Shown piece after piece: positions 8,452-17,178 of a stretch of 56,280 bases of DNA (within the stretch, counting starts at the first letter, position 1; each line of letters begins with the position of its first letter). A program made the translations under genes and the position numbers. A model generated the notes under the pieces. It made no database searches, was not told where the DNA came from, and saw only the letters and a list, made by a program, of their open reading frames with translations. This DNA is from an uncultured Bacteroides sp. (GTDB lineage: Bacteria > Bacteroidota > Bacteroidia > Bacteroidales > Bacteroidaceae). The stretch covers positions 1 through 56,280 of the forward strand of contig CASELH010000018.1 in NCBI GenBank assembly GCA_949288715.1. Direction: 5' to 3'.

Positions 8452-9303
8452 ATGAAACGTATCCTTATATGGGCCGTGGCGGCACTGTTGTTCCTCGTGC
8501 CGGCGGCTGCGCAAACACAGAGGCTCATTATCCTGCAAACCAGCGACACCCATAGCCGCATAGAGCCGGTGGCCACGACGGCTGCCGACGAAAGTGCGGG
8601 CATGGGAGGCACGGTGCGTCGCGCCACCTTCCTGAAGCAATTCCGCCAACAGCATCCCGGCGAGGTGCTGCTGTTCGATTGCGGCGACATATCGCAGGGC
8701 ACACCATATTATAATATGTTCCGCGGTGAGCTGGAAGTGAAGATGATGAATCTAATGAAGTACGACGCCATGACGATAGGCAACCACGAGTTTGACTTCG
8801 GGCTGGACAACATGGCTCGGCTGTTCCGGCTGGCTGAGTTTCCCGTGGTGTGTGCCAACTACGACGTGAAGGGCACGGTGCTCGAGGGGCTGGTGAGGCC
8901 CTACGTGGTGCTGGAGCGCTCGGGGCTGCGCATCGGGGTCTTCGGCCTCGGCCCGCGCCTGCAGGGGCTGGTGGCTTCGGCCAACTGCAAAGGCGTCACT
9001 TACCACGACCCCGTGGAGGCTGCCCGCCGCGTGGCCGCCTTGCTGAAGCAGCAGGAGGGGTGCGACGTGGTGGTGTGCCTGTCCCACCTGGGCGCCCGCC
9101 TCAATGAGGCCGATGGCATGGACGACGAGCGCCTGATAGCCGCCACGAAGGACATCGACGTGGTGCTGGGCGGGCATACGCATACGTTTATGGAGAAGCC
9201 CATGCTCTACCGCAATGCGGAGGGCAAGGAGGTGCCTTTGCTGCACTGCGGGCAGAACGGCGTGTATGTGGGGCGCATAGACTTGGATGTGACACAACGG
9301 TAA
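8452..9303 (+). CDS. Exported metallophosphatase, 5'-nucleotidase N-terminal domain
   Basis: Protein of 283 residues with a signal peptide (LLFLVPAAAQT). It carries the calcineurin-type metallophosphatase motifs of the 5'-nucleotidase N-terminal domain: SDTH (D32, H34), DCGDISQGTPYYN, GNHEFDFG, LSHLG and GGHTHT. It stops at the end of this domain. The missing substrate-binding domain is the gene just upstream. Metal-dependent hydrolysis of nucleotides or UDP-sugars in the periplasm is expected. It is cotranscribed with its neighbours; the GH3 gene begins 23 bases after its stop. Confidence 0.9.
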   Translation: MKRILIWAVAALLFLVPAAAQTQRLIILQTSDTHSRIEPVATTAADESAGMGGTVRRATFLKQFRQQHPGEVLLFDCGDISQGTPYYNMFRGELEVKMMNLMKYDAMTIGNHEFDFGLDNMARLFRLAEFPVVCANYDVKGTVLEGLVRPYVVLERSGLRIGVFGLGPRLQGLVASANCKGVTYHDPVEAARRVAALLKQQEGCDVVVCLSHLGARLNEADGMDDERLIAATKDIDVVLGGHTHTFMEKPMLYRNAEGKEVPLLHCGQNGVYVGRIDLDVTQR

Positions 9304-9325
9304 AAGATAGTAGAGGAGAGATATC

Positions 9326-12300
9326 ATGAAACGTACAGCATTTTTCGGTATAGTAATCCTGTTCGTGCTTGCCGCCTTGTCGGTGCAGGCACAAACCGAC
9401 GGCCCCCGCTACCTGCCCTCTGCGGCCGACGGGGCATGCCGGCAGTGGGTCGACTCGGTGTTCTCGCGCATGAGCCTGCAGGAGAAAGTGGGCCAGCTGC
9501 TGGTGGCCAAAGTCATGGCGGAAGAAACCAAGGAGAACAAGAAGGAGATAAAAGAACTGGTGAAGAAAGACAAGATAGGCGGCCTGCTCTTCGGAGTGGG
9601 CACGCCCGAGGAACAGGCCATCCTGACCAACCTGGCCCAAAGCACTGCCAAGGTGCCCTTGATGGTGACGTTCGACGGCGAGTGGGGACTGGCTATGCGC
9701 CTGAAAGGCACGCCCGAATACCCGAGGAACGCCGCCTTGGGCTGCATACAGAACGATAGCCTGATAGAAGCGTATGGCCGCGAGGTGGCCCGCCAGTTGC
9801 GCCAGTTGGGCGTGGTGGTGAACTTTGCCCCGGTGGCCGATGTCAATACCAATCCGCTGAACCCCGTGATACACGTGCGCTCCTTCGGCGAAGACCCGCG
9901 GCTGGTGGCCGAAAAGACTGTGGCCTACGCGCGCGGGCTGGAGGCCGGCGGCGTGCTTTCCGTGGGCAAGCACTTCCCCGGGCATGGCGATACGGACAGC
10001 GACTCCCACAAAGTGCTGCCCGTGGTGTGGGGCGCCCGCCAGCGGCTGGACAGCATTGAGCTTCTTCCCTTCAAGGCCATGGTCCGGGCCGGGCTGGGCG
10101 GCATGATGACGGGCCACTTGCAGGTGCCTGCCGTCGAGTCGGACAGCGTGCTGCCTGCTTCGCTCTCTCCACGGGTGATAAACGGCTTGCTGAAGGAAGA
10201 GCTGGGCTTTGAGGGACTGGTGTTTACCGACGCCCTGGACATGAAGGGGGTGACCGCAGTGCCCGGCTATTACACCAAGGCCGTGCTGGCAGGCAACGAC
10301 GTGCTGCTGGTGCAGTTCTCGGCCAAGGAGGCCTTGAACGAGCTGGTGGGAGCCGTCCGCTCGGGCGAAGTGCCGCAAGCGCTTATCGACGAGAAGTGCC
10401 GGAAGGTGCTGACGTATAAATACCTGCTTGGCTTGCGGGGCAAGCAGCGCAAGTTGCAGATAAGCGGACTGGGCTACCGCATCGACACGGAGGAGGCCCG
10501 CAGTTTGGCCTCCCGCCTGCGCAAGGCCTCGGTCACCGTGCTCAACAACTACTTCGACGTGCTGCCGCTGGCTACAGGGGGGCACGCCAAGATTGCCGTG
10601 CTCAGCATGGGCGGGCAGGAGGAGGCGGAAGACTCTGCTTTCGTGTCGGCCATGCAGCAGCTGGGCGCGGCCGATGTCTACCGTCTGCCGTGGAACGCTG
10701 ACGGCACCGCCCGGGCCAAGGTGCGCGAAGCCTTGGCGGACTACAATCGCGTGGTGGTCAGCCTGGCAGGTTTCACCTACATCAGTGAAGACAATGTGGC
10801 CTTCCTGGCCAACCTGAATCTGCCTGCGGCAATGGTGTATGCCTGCTTCACGTCCTACAGGCCGCTGTCGTTGCTCACCCCTGCTTTGGAGAGGGCCAGT
10901 GCGGTGGTGTTGGCCCATTCGGCCGAGGCCGACGTGCAGAAGCATGTGGCACAGGTGCTGTTCGGCAAGGCCGGGGCCAACGGGCGGTTGTCCATGAGCA
11001 TTGGGCGGCTGTTTCCCGCAGGCACGGGGTGCGACATTGTGCCGGGCATGAAGGCCGGGGCGCTGGTGCCCGATGACTACGGCATGAAGTCGTACGTGCT
11101 GCAGCGCATCGACCAGGTGGCCTTGAAGGGATTGCAGGCAGGCGCCTACCCGGGTTGCCGCATCTTGGTACTGAAAGACGGCCATGCGGTGTACGACAAG
11201 GGCTTTGGCGTGCACTCTCCGGTGGACAGCACCCGGGTACGGGCTACCGATATGTTCGACCTTGCCTCGCTGACCAAGACCACTGCCACGCTGCTTGCCG
11301 TGATGAAACTGTATGACGAAGGCAAGCTGAAGCTGGACGACAAGGCCTCCAAGTACCTTTCCTTCCTGCGGGGCACGAACAAGCGCAACATCACCATCCG
11401 CGAGTTGCTGCTCCATGAGTCCGGTTTGCCTCCCTACATCCGCTTCTATGTGGATGCCATCGACCCCCATTCGGTGCACGGCCCTTATGCCCAAAGTTGG
11501 AAGGACGAGTGGCACCAGACGCAGGTGAGCGAGCACAGTTACTATTGTTCGGACTTCAAGTTCAAGCGGGGCATGATGGCCGACAAGGAGAGCGCCACCC
11601 ACACCTTGCCCGTAGCCCAGGGCATGTGGCTGAACAAGAACTTCAAGAACCACATGCTGCGCGCCATTGCCGGTGCCCGGCTCGAGGGCAAACGCTACGT
11701 GTACAGCGACTTGGGCTTCATCTTGCTGCAGCAGGTGGTGGAGTACATCACCCAGCTGCCCATGGACTTGTACTTGGATAAAGAGTTCTACGCCCCGATG
11801 GGTCTGCAGCGCACCCTCTTCCTGCCCTTGCAACGCTACACGAAGGCGGACATCATGCCCACGGCGTTCAACGACTTCCTCCGCCGGCAGGACCTGTGCG
11901 GCTACGTCCACGACGAGGCGGCGGCTTTCTTGGGCGGAGTGGCCGGCCATGCCGGACTGTTCTCCACGGCAGCCGAGGTGGCCCGCATCTACCAGATGCT
12001 GCTGAATGGCGGCGAGCTGGACGGCAAACGCTACCTCAGCGAGGCGACGTGCCGCTTGTTCACCACCGAGAAGTCCCTCATCAGCCGCCGCGGCCTGGGC
12101 TTCGACCGCCCGGACGTGGCCATCGTGCAGCGCAGTCCCTGTGCCCCATCGGCTCCCGAAGGCGTGTATGGCCATACCGGATTCACGGGCACCTGTGCCT
12201 GGGTCGACCCGGACAGCCGGACGGTGTACGTCTTCCTGAGCAACCGCCTCTGCCCCAATGCGTGGAACACGAAGCTGGTGGACATGGACATCCGCACCGA

Positions 12301-12340
12301 CATCCAGGAGCTGGTGTTCGAGAGCCTGAAGCGGGAATGA
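9326..12340 (+). CDS. GH3 beta-N-acetylglucosaminidase-like / serine hydrolase fusion (copy 1)
   Basis: Two-domain exported protein of 1004 residues. After a signal peptide (VLAALSVQAQ) comes a GH3 N-terminal domain of the NagZ type: KHFPGHGDTDSDSH at K215 to H228 with the Asp-His acid/base pair D226/H228, and nucleophile candidate D302 in FTDALDM. A GH3 C-terminal-like region links to a class C beta-lactamase/DD-peptidase-like domain (about 590-1000) with S648-L-T-K651, Y793-S-D795 and H950-T-G. Peptidoglycan or amino-sugar processing in the periplasm is a reasonable inference, but neither activity can be proved here. A 22-bp repeat array separates it from its paralogue. Confidence 0.9.
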   Translation: MKRTAFFGIVILFVLAALSVQAQTDGPRYLPSAADGACRQWVDSVFSRMSLQEKVGQLLVAKVMAEETKENKKEIKELVKKDKIGGLLFGVGTPEEQAILTNLAQSTAKVPLMVTFDGEWGLAMRLKGTPEYPRNAALGCIQNDSLIEAYGREVARQLRQLGVVVNFAPVADVNTNPLNPVIHVRSFGEDPRLVAEKTVAYARGLEAGGVLSVGKHFPGHGDTDSDSHKVLPVVWGARQRLDSIELLPFKAMVRAGLGGMMTGHLQVPAVESDSVLPASLSPRVINGLLKEELGFEGLVFTDALDMKGVTAVPGYYTKAVLAGNDVLLVQFSAKEALNELVGAVRSGEVPQALIDEKCRKVLTYKYLLGLRGKQRKLQISGLGYRIDTEEARSLASRLRKASVTVLNNYFDVLPLATGGHAKIAVLSMGGQEEAEDSAFVSAMQQLGAADVYRLPWNADGTARAKVREALADYNRVVVSLAGFTYISEDNVAFLANLNLPAAMVYACFTSYRPLSLLTPALERASAVVLAHSAEADVQKHVAQVLFGKAGANGRLSMSIGRLFPAGTGCDIVPGMKAGALVPDDYGMKSYVLQRIDQVALKGLQAGAYPGCRILVLKDGHAVYDKGFGVHSPVDSTRVRATDMFDLASLTKTTATLLAVMKLYDEGKLKLDDKASKYLSFLRGTNKRNITIRELLLHESGLPPYIRFYVDAIDPHSVHGPYAQSWKDEWHQTQVSEHSYYCSDFKFKRGMMADKESATHTLPVAQGMWLNKNFKNHMLRAIAGARLEGKRYVYSDLGFILLQQVVEYITQLPMDLYLDKEFYAPMGLQRTLFLPLQRYTKADIMPTAFNDFLRRQDLCGYVHDEAAAFLGGVAGHAGLFSTAAEVARIYQMLLNGGELDGKRYLSEATCRLFTTEKSLISRRGLGFDRPDVAIVQRSPCAPSAPEGVYGHTGFTGTCAWVDPDSRTVYVFLSNRLCPNAWNTKLVDMDIRTDIQELVFESLKRE

Positions 12341-12352
12341 CAGGAGGGCAGT

Positions 12353-12442
12353 CGGAAAAATCCACCTGGGTAGCCGGAATTACCCAGGTGGGTAGTGATG
12401 ACTGCCCAGGTGGGTAGCAATTGCTACCCAGGTGGATTTTCC
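12353..12442. repeat. 22-bp tandem repeat array F with outer inverted repeat
   Basis: Three 22-bp units start GTAG at 12370, 12392 and 12414 and end identically in CCCAGGTGG. The ends of the element form a longer inverted repeat: TCCACCTGGGTAG (12361-12373) and CTACCCAGGTGGA (12424-12436), flanked by GGAAAA and TTTTCC. A further palindrome, GGGTAGCAATTGCTACCC, is inside. It lies between two cotranscribed paralogues and could fold in the mRNA. Confidence 0.85.
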
Positions 12443-12502
12443 AGAACGCTTAGGTAGGTAAAATAAGAATGCTGATTATCAATGCTATAAAAACAACGCG
12501 CC

Positions 12503-15500
12503 ATGAAACGCCTTTTCTTCATATTCTTGTTGCTCCTCTTGCCGGGTATCCACTTGATGCCCGATGCCGGACAACTGAAACCCTCGTTTGACAGCCTGCC
12601 CGACCTGCAGCCCCATTTGGTCAACGCTCTCTGGCACAACCGCCAATGCACCCAGTGGGTCGACTCGGTGCTGCAGGGCATGACGTTGAGGGAGCGTATC
12701 GGGCAACTGTTCATCTACACCATCGCCCCGCAGCAGACGGCGGCCAACCGCGAGCTGCTCCGCCAGGTGGTGGAGGACTACAAGGTGGGCGGCCTGCTTT
12801 TCTCCGGCGGGCAGGTGCAGCACCAGGTGGCCCTGACCAACGAGGCACAGCAGTTGGCCGACGTGCCTTTGCTCATGACCTTCGACGGCGAGTGGGGGCC
12901 GGGCATGCGGCTGAAGCAGACGCCCTCATTCCCCCGCAACATGGTGTTGGGCTGCATACAGAACGACAGTCTGATTTATGAGTATGGTCGCGAGGTGGCC
13001 CGGCAGCTGCGCGAGCTGGGCATGCAGGTCAACTTTGCGCCGGTGGCCGATGTCAACATCAATCCCCGCAACCCCGTCATCAACACCCGCTCCTTTGGCG
13101 AGATTCCGCAAGAGGTGGCCGATAAAGTGGTGGCCTATAGCCGGGGGCTGGAGGCCGGGCGGGTGCTCTCGGTGAGCAAGCACTTCCCCGGGCATGGCGA
13201 CACGGATGTCGATTCGCACAAGGCCTTGCCCGTGTTGGCCTTCTCGCGCCAGCGGCTGGACAGCGTGGAACTGTACCCCTTCCGCCAGGCCATCCGCGCA
13301 GGGCTGGGCGGCATCATGGTGGGGCACTTGGAGGTGCCGGCCGTCGAGCCGCAGCAGGGGCTTCCCGCCTCGCTTTCGCCCGCGGTGGTGTCGGGGTTGC
13401 TGAAGGAGGAAATGCAGTTCAAGGGCTTGGTGTTTACCGACGCATTGGCCATGAACGGGGTGGGAGGGCACTCCAATATCTGCCTGAAGGCTCTGAAGGC
13501 CGGCGTAGACTTGTTGCTGGTGCCCCGCCGGATAAAGGAGGAGATAGAGGCCGTGTTGTCTGCCGTGAAGCGCGGCGAACTGCCGGACAGCCTTATTACC
13601 GCCCGGTGCCGCAAGGTGTTGACCTACAAATATGCCCTGGGACTGACGGAGAAACCCCACATCCGGCTCTCCGGCTTGACCAGCAGGCTGAACACGCCCT
13701 CCACCCGCGAGCTGATGCGCCAGCTGGAGTGCTCGGCCATCACGCTGCTCAGCAACCGGGGCAAGATGCTGCCGCTGGACCTGTCTGTCAAAGACGTTGC
13801 CGTGCTCTGCGTGGGCGCTCCGTCGGTGTTCACGCCCTTTGTGCAGACGCTCTCCCACAGCGTCAAGCCGAAAGTCTTCCATTTGGGCAGAAACCTTCCG
13901 CCGGCCGATTGCAAGCGGCTGAATGCCGAGTTGCAGCACTATAAGCGCATCTTGGTGTGCCTGGCCGATAGGCACTTGGATGGGTATCAGGCGTTCTTCA
14001 AGCAATTCACACCCCAGGCGCCGGTGGCCTACCTGTGCTTCCTCCAGGGCAGGCAGGTAGAGCCTTTGGCTGACAAGATGGCTTCCGCAGGGGCGGCCGT
14101 GTTGCTGGCCCATTCGGCCAACCGGGAGGTGCAGAGGCAGGCGGCACGCATCGTGTGCGGCGAAGCGAGAGTGGACGGACGTCTGTCGGCCAGCATCGGC
14201 AGCGCGTTTCCGGCAGGTTGCGGGGTGACGCTGGAGGCCCGGACAGCCCCCCACATCGTGCCGGACGAATACGGCATGAACTCCCGCACCCTGGACAAGA
14301 TAGACGAAATAGCCGAAGAGGGCATCCGCCTGGGCGCCTATCCCGGTTGCCAGATTGTGGTGCTGAAAGACGGCAACCGCGTGTACGACAAATGTTTCGG
14401 CACCCACACCGGGCAGAAGGGGGCTACACCGGTGGTGCCTACCGATGTCTACGACATTGCCTCCCTCACCAAGTCGGTGGCTACGGTGCTGGCCGTGATG
14501 AAGCTTTACGACAAAGGGCGTATCAATCTGACGGACCGCGTGGCCGACTACCTGCCCTTTTTGCAGGACACGGACAAGAAGAACATCACCGTGCGCCAGC
14601 TGTTGCTGCACGAGTCCGGGCTGCCGTCCACCATCTTGTTCTACCGCGAGGCTATAGACGACAGCAGTTATGTGGGCTCATTGTATAGGGGCAGGAGGGA
14701 TGCCGCGCACACGGCCCGCATCGATGCCCGCACGTGGGGCAATCCCGGTTTCCGATTCAAGGCCGGGGTGGCCTCGAGCGTGCGCACGGACAGCTGCACC
14801 TGGCAGATTGCCGACGAATTGTGGCTGACCCCTGCCTTTAAGCGCGATTATCTGCAGGCCATAGCCGATGCCCCCTTGCTCAGCCGGCGTTATCGCTACA
14901 GCTGCGTGGGATTCATTTTGCTGCAGCAGCTGGTGGAGCAAAGGGCGGGGATGCCCATGGATGAGTTCTTGACACAAGAGTTTTATCGCCCCATGGGCTT
15001 GACCCATACGGGCTACTTGCCTTTGCGCTTTCTGGACAGGGACAGCATCATTCCCTCGTCCGTTGACGCCTTTGTGCGGAAGGACACCTTGCAGGGCTTT
15101 GTCCACGACGAGTCGGCCGCTTTCCTTGGCGGAGTGGCAGGCAATGCCGGACTTTTCTCCAACGCCGAAGAGGTGGCCACGATATGCCAGATGCTGCTGA
15201 ACGGCGGGCAGCTGAACGGTCGCCGCTACCTCAGCGGCGAGACCTGCCGGCTGTTTACCACCACCGTCTCCCGCATCAGCCGTCGCGGCTTGGGCTTCGA
15301 CAAGCCCGACAAGCGCAATCCGCGCCGCAGCCCCTGCGCTCTGTCTGCCCCGGCTTCGGTGTACGGGCATACGGGCTTCACCGGCACGTGCGCCTGGATG
15401 GACCCGGACAACAACCTGGTATACGTCTTCCTGAGCAACCGCACCTATCCCCGCGTGTGGAACAACAAGTTGGCCTCGCTGGACATACGCACCCGCATCC

Positions 15501-15535
15501 AGGAGGTGATTTACCAGTCGATGAAGAAGAAATAA
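12503..15535 (+). CDS. GH3 beta-N-acetylglucosaminidase-like / serine hydrolase fusion (copy 2)
   Basis: Paralogue of the preceding gene, 1010 residues, same domain order. The signal peptide is MKRLFFIFLLLLLPG. GH3 motif K226-HFPGHGDTDVDSH has the D237/H239 pair; nucleophile candidate is D313 (FTDALAM). In the serine hydrolase domain S654-L-T-K657 and HTGFTGT are kept, but the tyrosine motif reads Y799-S-C801, where copy 1 has YSD and class C enzymes usually have YxN. The substrate or rate of the hydrolase half may therefore differ. A strong terminator follows. Tandem duplication is likely. Confidence 0.9.
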   Translation: MKRLFFIFLLLLLPGIHLMPDAGQLKPSFDSLPDLQPHLVNALWHNRQCTQWVDSVLQGMTLRERIGQLFIYTIAPQQTAANRELLRQVVEDYKVGGLLFSGGQVQHQVALTNEAQQLADVPLLMTFDGEWGPGMRLKQTPSFPRNMVLGCIQNDSLIYEYGREVARQLRELGMQVNFAPVADVNINPRNPVINTRSFGEIPQEVADKVVAYSRGLEAGRVLSVSKHFPGHGDTDVDSHKALPVLAFSRQRLDSVELYPFRQAIRAGLGGIMVGHLEVPAVEPQQGLPASLSPAVVSGLLKEEMQFKGLVFTDALAMNGVGGHSNICLKALKAGVDLLLVPRRIKEEIEAVLSAVKRGELPDSLITARCRKVLTYKYALGLTEKPHIRLSGLTSRLNTPSTRELMRQLECSAITLLSNRGKMLPLDLSVKDVAVLCVGAPSVFTPFVQTLSHSVKPKVFHLGRNLPPADCKRLNAELQHYKRILVCLADRHLDGYQAFFKQFTPQAPVAYLCFLQGRQVEPLADKMASAGAAVLLAHSANREVQRQAARIVCGEARVDGRLSASIGSAFPAGCGVTLEARTAPHIVPDEYGMNSRTLDKIDEIAEEGIRLGAYPGCQIVVLKDGNRVYDKCFGTHTGQKGATPVVPTDVYDIASLTKSVATVLAVMKLYDKGRINLTDRVADYLPFLQDTDKKNITVRQLLLHESGLPSTILFYREAIDDSSYVGSLYRGRRDAAHTARIDARTWGNPGFRFKAGVASSVRTDSCTWQIADELWLTPAFKRDYLQAIADAPLLSRRYRYSCVGFILLQQLVEQRAGMPMDEFLTQEFYRPMGLTHTGYLPLRFLDRDSIIPSSVDAFVRKDTLQGFVHDESAAFLGGVAGNAGLFSNAEEVATICQMLLNGGQLNGRRYLSGETCRLFTTTVSRISRRGLGFDKPDKRNPRRSPCALSAPASVYGHTGFTGTCAWMDPDNNLVYVFLSNRTYPRVWNNKLASLDIRTRIQEVIYQSMKKK

Positions 15536-15537
15536 GA

Positions 15538-15575
15538 GAGGGGGGCGTGCCTAATAGATTTGGCACGTCCCCCTC
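15538..15575. terminator. Terminator between convergent genes
   Basis: Stem GAGGGGGGCGTGCC (15538-15551) and GGCACGTCCCCCTC (15562-15575), one mismatch, 10-base loop, followed by GCATTTTC. It lies right after copy 2 of the GH3 fusion and before the stop of the minus-strand outer-membrane gene, so it may serve both. Confidence 0.8.
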
Positions 15576-15601
15576 GCATTTTCCTGTGTCAGTATCTTCT
15601 T

Positions 15602-16231
15602 TTAGAACGAAATACCTATCCGCACCCCAATGTTGTTGAGGCCGTCCACGCCGCACTTCATCACCTCGCCTTGGTTGGTGGCATAGCTGTAGTAGGCGGC
15701 AATGTGCAAGCCGGGGCCGTAGGCCCACGGGAAGATGTTGATGCCCACCTCGGGTGACACGTAGAAGCCCCATGTGTTGTCTTCATTCTCGAAGATGTTG
15801 AACTCCGAGCTGAGGCGGGCGTACTGTGCACCCATCCTCAGGCCGGCATAGGGCTGGAAGGCTCGCCCCCTGTTCCAGGCGTAGCGCGTCTCCAGGCCAA
15901 AGGGCAGTTGGAAAGTGCTGTGCTGCTGGTCGGTGGTGAGGCTGGCGCTGCCGCTGGTGATGGTGTGCCGCGGCACATATTCGTGGTTGGTGTGATAGGC
16001 GAGGAAGGCGCCTATGCCCCAATTCTCCGTCAGGAAGTAGCCGCCGTCGAAGTTCATGCCCCATCCGCTGGAGCGGTCGGTAAAGTTGTTACCCAGGGGG
16101 AAGTTGTACTGCCAGTCTATGTTGGCATAGCCGTTGTCCGTCATCTGTGCCTTGGCGGGCAGCGCGTAGCAAAGTGTGGCCAAGGCGACAAGCACGAGGC
16201 TCTTGAAAGAAATATGTTTGATGGTTTTCAT
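15602..16231 (-). CDS. Small outer-membrane beta-barrel protein
   Basis: Protein of 209 residues with a signal peptide ending LPAKAQ and alternating beta-strand patterns typical of small eight-stranded outer-membrane barrels (DWQYNFPLG, WGMNFDGGYFL, FGLETRYAW, YAGLRMGAQYARL). It ends with IGVRIGISF, a terminal Phe as expected for a BAM substrate. It lies 53 bases after the DUF4136 gene on the same strand and is probably cotranscribed. A pore or structural role cannot be told from sequence. Confidence 0.85.
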   Translation of the reverse strand: MKTIKHISFKSLVLVALATLCYALPAKAQMTDNGYANIDWQYNFPLGNNFTDRSSGWGMNFDGGYFLTENWGIGAFLAYHTNHEYVPRHTITSGSASLTTDQQHSTFQLPFGLETRYAWNRGRAFQPYAGLRMGAQYARLSSEFNIFENEDNTWGFYVSPEVGINIFPWAYGPGLHIAAYYSYATNQGEVMKCGVDGLNNIGVRIGISF

Positions 16232-16284
16232 ATCCGGTTTATTTTAAAAGATGATGTATAATGAAGGTTTGCCGGCGTGCCGTG

Positions 16285-16917
16285 TCAGCGCGTCAGGTAG
16301 GCCGACTGCTCGAACGACTGGTTTACGCCGTCGATGGCCTGCTGCACATCGAAGGCTTGCGAGCCACTGAGCTGTCCGGTCATGTAGCTGCTCCACACCA
16401 CGGGCAGTTGTTCGTCTTCGCCTTGCGGGGCTTTCAGGTCGAGCATTTCGGCAATGAAGGCTCCCGTGCTGAAGCCGTAGTGCACCACGTAGGGGTAGTA
16501 CCAATGGCCCCAGTTGCCCCAATAGCCCAGGTCCCAGTAGCCGGAGTAGTTCCACCACCATTCGGGGCTTCCGGCCACAATGGCGTGGTAGGTGTTCTCC
16601 ACGTAGCTCACTTGCAGGCCCAGGTCGGCAGCTTCGCGCTCGTCGGTGCGGGTGTAGCCCCGGCTCTCCATGTTGTCGGCATAGGTGTCGATGATGCGCC
16701 GGGCATTGCTGTCTTTCCAATATTGTGCCGAGGGTGAGTTGCCTATCAGCAGAATGCTGTCCGGCAAGTAGAAGGTTTGGGCGGCGGCGAAGTCGTGCCC
16801 GGTGTCGTGGTCGGTGTAGACCATAAACTTGTAGTCGAGTTCGCCCCTGTCGGGCTCTTTTTCGCAGGCTGCCAGCGTCAGTGTGGCCAGCAGCAATAAG
16901 GGAATCATTTTTTTCAT
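16285..16917 (-). CDS. DUF4136 lipoprotein
   Basis: Protein of 210 residues. The lipobox is LTLAAC with the cysteine at residue 18. The body resembles DUF4136 lipoproteins: YKFMVYTDHDTGHDF, FYLPDSILLIG, and a Tyr/Trp-rich stretch (EWWWNYSGYWDLGYWGNWGH). DUF4136 proteins are common in Bacteroidetes and have no established function. It is the first gene of a two-gene unit with the small beta-barrel, so the pair may act together at the outer membrane. Confidence 0.85.
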   Translation of the reverse strand: MKKMIPLLLLATLTLAACEKEPDRGELDYKFMVYTDHDTGHDFAAAQTFYLPDSILLIGNSPSAQYWKDSNARRIIDTYADNMESRGYTRTDEREAADLGLQVSYVENTYHAIVAGSPEWWWNYSGYWDLGYWGNWGHWYYPYVVHYGFSTGAFIAEMLDLKAPQGEDEQLPVVWSSYMTGQLSGSQAFDVQQAIDGVNQSFEQSAYLTR

Positions 16918-17012
16918 ACGTTCTCTGTTTAGGTTGAATACTTTGTACTATAGGAACGCAAGGAATGTGCCAAGGTTGCGTGCCGATGGCATAAACTGTG
17001 TTAAAACAAGGA

Positions 17013-17054
17013 GCGGGCACCCGGGCCACGCTGTGTGGCTGTCGGGGTGCCCGC
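17013..17054 (-). terminator. Strong hairpin, probable terminator of GH97 transcript
   Basis: Perfect arms GCGGGCACCC and GGGTGCCCGC, with an inner GCCAC/GTGGC pair. On the minus strand the hairpin is followed by CTCCTTGTTTTAA, a moderate T-rich stretch. It lies about 110 bases downstream of the GH97 stop codon. Confidence 0.6.
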
Positions 17055-17112
17055 CCTCTGCGGTCTGTGCGGAAACGCTGTTTTCCGGGTGTTGCATCAC
17101 TGCCTTGCTGGG

Positions 17113-17178
17113 GTTGGAACGCTACCGCGCAAGGGTTGAAACGCTACCGTGCTGGCTTTGAAACGCTACCGCGCCGGC
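17113..17178. repeat. 22-bp tandem repeat array C
   Basis: Three exact 22-bp units at 17113, 17135 and 17157 share GTTGAAACGCTACCGNGC-type sequence. The third unit contains the TAG stop (17166-17168) and last codons of the GH97 gene, so the array overlaps coding sequence. It lies between that stop and the likely terminator, so it would be in the 3' UTR. Confidence 0.85.

Noticed and set aside
9188-12175. Long minus-strand open frame of nearly 1000 codons opposite the first GH3 fusion gene
   Set aside because: It is the antisense of a GC-rich coding region, with His/Gln/Arg-rich sequence and no domain; the plus strand has clear catalytic motifs.
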